Source: Patescibacteria group bacterium
Lineage (GTDB): Bacteria; Patescibacteriota; Minisyncoccia; Phycocordibacterales; UBA2100
NCBI GenBank assembly: GCA_015489565.1
Contig: WFZM01000007.1
Location: forward strand, 1-17,603
Length of the DNA stretch: 17,603 bases
Direction: 5' to 3'
In this document: piece after piece, positions 13,976-17,603 of the stretch
Layout: each line of letters begins with the position of its first letter
Numbering within the stretch: the stretch's first letter is position 1
Program-made: the position numbers and the translations under genes
The notes under the pieces: model-generated
Database searches by the model: none
What the model was told of the DNA's origin: nothing
Seen by the model: only the letters and a program-made list of their open reading frames with translations

Positions 13976-14638
13976 CTAATTAACATTTATCCAATAGGTA
14001 CGTATGACCACCGAGAAAGTATATTTTGGGGCGTCTACTATGTTGATATCTGTAGTACTTGCATTATCATCAAATTCTTCAAGTAAGCCCGACTCAAAGA
14101 CACTCGCCCTGTCTTGTTCTTTCTTTGGCGATACTTGTATATCTACTATATCTACTATGCGTAAACTGTGCTCCAGGTCTATTATAAACTTTATGAATTC
14201 ATCATAGCTTGAGACCACTTCAAAGGAAAGCGTAAGACTCTTTAAGTAATCATCTGACTTGACCCCCACGTTTATGCGAGGCTGTCCGGGATTGTCACGT
14301 TTTTTCTTTTCGGCAGTTTTCGAGATATTCACTTTTTGCAATTTCATGTCATATTGCTTGGTGATACCTTCTATGTCCAAAATCAACTGTATATTGTCCA
14401 CGTTATTTGCAGGCACAAGCTTTGCCAGCCTGTTGAGAGCATCTTTGTTCATTTCTTTGCGCTTATCTATCAATTCATTTATCTTCCGTTGAACAAGATT
14501 AGCCTTTTGCAAAGAGGCCTCGTTTCTGGCTATCATTTGCTTATCCGCGCTTATGCGCGCATAGGTTGGCTTCACATAATAAACAAAAGAAGATACAGAG
14601 ATGATGAAGAATAAAATTGATAATATTATTTTAAGCAT
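13976..14638 (-). CDS. pilO: Type IV pilus alignment complex protein PilO-like
   Basis: A 220-residue protein with one N-terminal transmembrane helix (about 3-22, IILSILFFIISVSSFVYYV), a coiled coil (about 28-65, KQMIARNEASLQKANLVQRK then INELIDKRKEMNKD), and a C-terminal globular domain. The segment ALNRLAKLVPANNVDNIQLI and the later LSFEVVSSYDEFIKFIIDLE are typical of PilO, which pairs with PilN and controls motor coupling. The C-terminal part has SLRIVDIVDIQVS, also PilO-like. The gene lies 3 bases after pilN and 3 bases before the small PilP-like gene, so translation is probably coupled. No Shine-Dalgarno motif is present: the bases before ATG read CAATTAGTTT. The assignment is strong by context and structure. 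Confidence 0.85.
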   Translation of the reverse strand: MLKIILSILFFIISVSSFVYYVKPTYARISADKQMIARNEASLQKANLVQRKINELIDKRKEMNKDALNRLAKLVPANNVDNIQLILDIEGITKQYDMKLQKVNISKTAEKKKRDNPGQPRINVGVKSDDYLKSLTLSFEVVSSYDEFIKFIIDLEHSLRIVDIVDIQVSPKKEQDRASVFESGLLEEFDDNASTTDINIVDAPKYTFSVVIRTYWINVN

Positions 14639-14641
14639 AAA

Positions 14642-15451
14642 CTAATTGTCTATTATAATACCGAACTCATCGGTCTCCGGCGCAGGATTGTTCCCGGCAG
14701 CGCTATTGCCCTGGCCTTGGTTGTATTGCATATTTTGCCCGCCACTGTTAAAAGCTCCTTGTCCCGCTTGATTTATCGGAGCATTAAAATTGTTCGTATT
14801 GAAATCCAGATTCTGATTGCCCGGATTGTTATTAGGTCTTTCATTTTGGCGCAATATCAAGTTTTGAAAATTGATAAATTCTGGATCAACATCTGCTGTC
14901 ACTCTAAAGCTTATGGTTCCGTCTTTTTCAAAGCCCAAATCTGAAAATATAACATTGGCGAACTTGTCGTTATTTGCGGCAAAGGCTTTAGACTGCGCAG
15001 CGACTGCGTTTACAGACAAGGCCTTGCCCTTAAGATTTATTTTTAATACATCAGGAGGTGCGCTTTGGAACTTAAACTCAACAAATTGCACGGATTTCAA
15101 AGTAATGCCTTCAAGTATCCTGAATATCTCAGAAGGAGCTATGTGTTTTTCTATTACCTCTTTCCCTACGGTCAAGCGTCTGCTCAATAATTTAAGCTCG
15201 GAGATTGTGGTGTCATCAAATGAGTTTTTCACTTTATCCAGTGAATCTTTTTGGCTTTTTAACTTTGTACTGGTAAGCTTAGCATATAAAAAGACACCGA
15301 CAGATATCGCAAGTGAAGAAGCAAGCATAATAATAGCCACCAGCATTAGCACATCGGCTATTCCATTACTTTTGCCTGTTCCTCCCGAATCCTTAGGCGG
15401 CGTAATACTGCTGTCGGGGATTAAGGTTGATGCATCTTGCATTGTAGGCAT
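14642..15451 (-). CDS. pilN: PilN-like alignment protein with Asn/Gln-rich tail
   Basis: Starting at the ATG at 15451, this is a 269-residue protein. It has a disordered cytoplasmic N-terminus with DASTLIPDS (residues 6-14), reminiscent of the conserved INLLP-type tail that binds PilM. One transmembrane helix at about 31-58 (IADVLMLVAIIMLASSLAIS) is followed by a coiled coil, then a globular domain (ISELKLLSRRLTVGKEVIE, then FRILEGITLKSVQFVEFKF). The last 67 residues contain 18 Asn and 7 Gln plus many Gly, unlike usual PilN. The open frame extends upstream to a TTG at 15481, but the promoter's -10 lies inside that extension, so I chose the ATG at 15451 (a second at 15442 is possible). It lies between pilM and pilO. 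Confidence 0.8.
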   Translation of the reverse strand: MPTMQDASTLIPDSSITPPKDSGGTGKSNGIADVLMLVAIIMLASSLAISVGVFLYAKLTSTKLKSQKDSLDKVKNSFDDTTISELKLLSRRLTVGKEVIEKHIAPSEIFRILEGITLKSVQFVEFKFQSAPPDVLKINLKGKALSVNAVAAQSKAFAANNDKFANVIFSDLGFEKDGTISFRVTADVDPEFINFQNLILRQNERPNNNPGNQNLDFNTNNFNAPINQAGQGAFNSGGQNMQYNQGQGNSAAGNNPAPETDEFGIIIDN

Positions 15452-15457
15452 GTGTAT

Positions 15458-15466
15458 ATTATAGCA
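15458..15466 (-). promoter_or_regulatory. Extended -10 promoter of pilN
   Basis: TGC-TATAAT on the minus strand (15466-15458) ends 6 bases before the pilN ATG at 15451. The predicted start site coincides with the A of the ATG, so the mRNA would be leaderless. No good -35. Confidence 0.65.
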
Positions 15467-15553
15467 CAAGGCTAAGCCCAAAAATTCAAAATGTGGAAAA
15501 AGTAGTGTTGCCAGCTCAAACTTAATCTTAAAATTTCAGTCTACTAGATGAAC

Positions 15554-16723
15554 CTAGCTGGACTCCAGCCTCCTTAATGCCAGCCCGGTGGCCACGGCAA
15601 AGTCCGGTCCGATACCTTTTAGTACATCATTTAAAAACGCGGGAGCATGAACTTTAGCAAAAGGGTCGGCTTTTAGCACATCTACAGACAACTTTTTCAC
15701 GGCAAAATCCAATATTCCATGCATATTTGCGCCACCGCCTGAAAGTACGACTCTTGATATCGGTTTGTTATTTTTTTTCTCGTAGCCTATCATCACTCTG
15801 TTTACCTCCGTAAAAATACGGTTTACTGCATTTTCAACTACCTGCTCAAACATCAAGCGATCCTTTTCGTCAAAGACCGACATGGCTGAGTTCTTGTTAA
15901 GACCTATCTCTTTCTTTACCCTCTCTGCTTTTTCAAACGGCCATGTAAAACTTCGCATTATATTCTCTGTAATATTTTGAGCTCCCAAATTTATAAGGTG
16001 AGAAAAATGTAAAACACCCGCTTCTACCACATATACTTTGCTACTCGTAGCTCCGATATCAAGTAGCATGGTGCTGCTTAGCTCATATTCCACGGACGAG
16101 CGTATTGCCGAGAAAGTCTCCAACTCAAAAAAAGAAACTTGCAAATCCGTCTGCCTGGCTATAGACTGCATATTCGCCACTGCATCTTTGTGAATAGCCA
16201 CTATCAGCGCATCTTGAAAATCTATATTTTTGTCTTTATTAAATACATTTAAGCTTCGGTTGGACTCTTGCGCCTGAGACCCCGGGCGCTCAGGGATTAT
16301 AAACCAGTTGAGTACCACCTCGTTAAGAGGCATGGGGATAAATTTTCTTGCTTCTATAGGTATTATTTTGGATAGTTGTTCTTTGCCGAGCCTTGGAACT
16401 TTGATTACTCTTGTCATGGCCGCTGAAAAAGGTATCGATACCCCCGCATCAAGAGCGGCGACATTTGCTTCCCTTAAAAGATCTTTGATGGCCGGCACGG
16501 CAGACTCTGCACTCGGGTGAGTCGCCCTACCGCTTTCTACGGAAGCATACGGTCCTATGGCTATCTCCCCATAAGTCTCAAGTAACGCTTTGCCTTTTTC
16601 TTTGCGTAGTTGAACAACTTTTATACTGGAAGTACCAATATCCAAGCCCACAGCACTGCGTGATCCGACGGTCACAGGTACGATGGAAGAAATACTGTCT
16701 TTAATTGTGTCCAATAAGCCCAT
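15554..16723 (-). CDS. pilM: Type IV pilus actin-like ATPase PilM
   Basis: A 389-residue cytoplasmic protein of the actin/FtsA-like ATPase family. Motifs in order: phosphate-1 loop GLDIGTSSIK (26-35), the 1C-type region, phosphate-2 loop LDIGATSSKV (221-230), and the adenosine loop VVLSGGGANMHG (325-336). PilM binds the N-terminal tail of PilN and forms the cytoplasmic ring of the alignment complex. The order pilM-pilN-pilO is kept. The stop at 15554 is followed by 102 bases before the chosen pilN start, with no terminator visible, so read-through into pilN is possible in addition to the pilN promoter. The start ATG at 16723 is 8 bases after an extended -10, predicting a leader of about two bases. 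comF diverges from the same region. Confidence 0.95.
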   Translation of the reverse strand: MGLLDTIKDSISSIVPVTVGSRSAVGLDIGTSSIKVVQLRKEKGKALLETYGEIAIGPYASVESGRATHPSAESAVPAIKDLLREANVAALDAGVSIPFSAAMTRVIKVPRLGKEQLSKIIPIEARKFIPMPLNEVVLNWFIIPERPGSQAQESNRSLNVFNKDKNIDFQDALIVAIHKDAVANMQSIARQTDLQVSFFELETFSAIRSSVEYELSSTMLLDIGATSSKVYVVEAGVLHFSHLINLGAQNITENIMRSFTWPFEKAERVKKEIGLNKNSAMSVFDEKDRLMFEQVVENAVNRIFTEVNRVMIGYEKKNNKPISRVVLSGGGANMHGILDFAVKKLSVDVLKADPFAKVHAPAFLNDVLKGIGPDFAVATGLALRRLESS

Positions 16724-16731
16724 GATGATGA

Positions 16732-16748
16732 ATTATATCATATATAAT
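16732..16748. promoter_or_regulatory. Palindromic divergent promoter region (pilM / comF)
   Basis: ATTATAT-CAT-ATATAAT is a perfect 7-bp inverted repeat. The minus-strand TATAAT (16737-16732), with TGA before it, forms an extended -10 for pilM, 8 bases from its ATG. The plus-strand TATAAT (16743-16748) would serve comF, with a leader of about 18 bases to the ATG at 16773. The two elements are too close for both to be occupied at once. Confidence 0.6.
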
Positions 16749-16772
16749 AAAGAAAATGTTAAAATTTACTTA

Positions 16773-17447
16773 ATGCTAAATGAAAAGTCTGCCATTCAAA
16801 AGCTTTATAGCTCGTTAAGCTATACATTTTTATTATTCTTCAGAATCTTATTTCCCACAGAAGAAAATAAAATAAAAGAATTGAAAGAAATAAAAGCTGA
16901 AGTTCTACAAGTTACAAGATTCAAAGAGGAAATAGATACACTTTTTAGATACCAAAATAAGAAAGTCGCCAGGGCTCTTGTAGAGTTAAAGTTGCGAGGC
17001 ATTCAAGAAATTGCAGACTACTTTGCTCTTGCATTACTTGATTATCTAAAAGAAACTCAAGCGGAAAATAAACTGTGGCGGAAAGAAAAAGTATATATCT
17101 GCCCCGTGGCTCTGCACAAAAGCAAACACAAAAAGCGAGGCTTTAATCAAAACGAGCTCATACTTGAGCGGATAAAATATGAACTGCAAGATTTGGGAAT
17201 AATTTATCGCAAAGACATTCTGTATCGCATAAAAAGAACTCGCGATCAAAAGAATCTGAACAAAAAAGAGCGACATGAAAATATGAAAGATGCTTTTGCA
17301 TCAAAAGGCTCGCCAGAGCACGACAGTCACATAATTGTTCTTGATGACATAGTAACCAGCGGAGCTACACTAAAAGAAGCCAAAAAGGCTATTAAAAAAT
17401 CTTGCAAGAAATGCAGGGTTAGCCTGCTCGCGCTTGCAAATGCTTAG
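16773..17447 (+). CDS. comF: ComF-family phosphoribosyltransferase-like protein
   Basis: A 224-residue ComF-family protein from the ATG at 16773. The segment FRYQNKKVARALVELKLRG (58-76), the RGFNQNELI motif (122-130), and the PRPP-loop VLDDIVTSGATL (189-200) are in the family's order. ComF is needed for natural transformation in several bacteria and may bind single-stranded DNA partners; the biochemical activity is not settled. The N-terminal Cys4 zinc finger of usual ComF is gone: after LFFRILFP the sequence is acidic and lysine-rich with no cysteine until residue 110. An in-frame ATG at 16683 would overlap pilM and the divergent promoter, so I reject it. Its stop overlaps the stop of a convergent gene by four bases. 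Neighbourhood with the pilus cluster supports a DNA-uptake role. Confidence 0.85.
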   Translation: MLNEKSAIQKLYSSLSYTFLLFFRILFPTEENKIKELKEIKAEVLQVTRFKEEIDTLFRYQNKKVARALVELKLRGIQEIADYFALALLDYLKETQAENKLWRKEKVYICPVALHKSKHKKRGFNQNELILERIKYELQDLGIIYRKDILYRIKRTRDQKNLNKKERHENMKDAFASKGSPEHDSHIIVLDDIVTSGATLKEAKKAIKKSCKKCRVSLLALANA

Positions 17448-17603
17448 CGCAGCCCCAAAACCCCCAACAAAGAATCAAAGATATTCTGCAGTCCTTGGCT
17501 GGCTTTGTCTATCAGACTCTTGGATTGTGGAGTTTGAGTGTTTTTCTTTGGAGAGAGTTTGGATTGGAGTTCTTTTGATGCTATGGGAGTGCTTTCGCTG
17601 TCT
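17444..17603 (-). CDS. Partial hypothetical protein, C-terminal end only
   Basis: About 52 codons of open frame on the minus strand, running in from the right edge and ending TAA at 17444-17446. The translated end is rich in Ser, Lys, Gln, Pro and Thr (DSESTPIASKELQ, then SPKKNTQTPQSKS), followed by an amphipathic helix-like end (GLQNIFDSLLGVLGLR). The stop codon overlaps the comF stop by four bases in convergent arrangement, which is normal for a compact genome and supports both stops. I do not recognise the family. The low-complexity linker plus terminal helix could be a membrane-proximal or protein-binding tail, but no function should be claimed. Confidence 0.55.
   Translation of the reverse strand, partial: DSESTPIASKELQSKLSPKKNTQTPQSKSLIDKASQGLQNIFDSLLGVLGLR

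Noticed and set aside
15452..15481. TTG start for pilN at 15481
   Set aside because: The -10 promoter element falls within this extension, and a good ATG at 15451 sits at the predicted transcription start.
16683..16772. Longer ComF starting at 16683 (or at the ATGs at 16722-16728)
   Set aside because: It overlaps the start of pilM and the divergent promoters; the added residues do not look like ComF.
1..17603. Alternative genetic code with UGA as an amino acid (seen in some related phyla)
   Set aside because: pilD and the HD gene end with TGA at sensible positions, one inside an ATGA overlap, and the recognised proteins need no UGA readthrough.

Overview
The window most resembles the chromosome of a candidate phyla radiation (Patescibacteria) bacterium, probably a Parcubacteria-type lineage. 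The clues are a compact AT-leaning genome, almost no Shine-Dalgarno motifs, UGA used as a stop, a characteristic MazF/PemK-like protein, and a type IV pilus cluster with inner-membrane parts but no outer-membrane secretin. The lineage call comes from remembered family patterns, not from a search.

Layout. 1-932 is the start of gatA (minus strand), running off the left edge. 1029-2442 is a small accessory island: a 56-residue LiaI/LiaF-like membrane protein, a candidate tiny RNA or attenuator with a strong terminator, a MazF/PemK-like toxin, and a divergent HD-domain hydrolase. gatC and ligA follow on the minus strand (2456-4807).

The core, 4847-16723, is a nearly gap-free type IV pilus locus entirely on the minus strand. 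In transcription order it reads pilM, pilN, pilO, a one-TM PilP-like small protein, pilB (extension ATPase), a stand-alone receiver domain, pilT (retraction ATPase), pilC (platform), the likely major pilin, a second pilin, pilD (prepilin peptidase) and four minor-pilin-like genes (PilW-, GspH-, PilV- and PilX-like). A comF-family phosphoribosyltransferase gene diverges from pilM, and a partial minus-strand gene overlaps its stop codon.

How it works together. PilD would process the prepilins. PilB and PilT drive PilC to extend and retract the fibre. PilM/N/O and the PilP-like protein form the membrane alignment complex. The receiver domain between the two motor genes suggests phosphorylation control. 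ComF next to the cluster makes DNA uptake a reasonable hypothesis.

Regulation. The clearest structure not explained by the genes is a repeated promoter layout. An extended -10 element TGNTATAAT lies 6-8 bases upstream of the ATG of pilM, pilN, the receiver gene, the second pilin and ligA, with similar elements at gatC, the toxin and the HD gene. This predicts leaderless or nearly leaderless mRNAs and divides the pilus locus into at least four or five transcription units. I found no CRISPR array, transposon, tRNA or rRNA, and no clearly novel defence or metabolic system.
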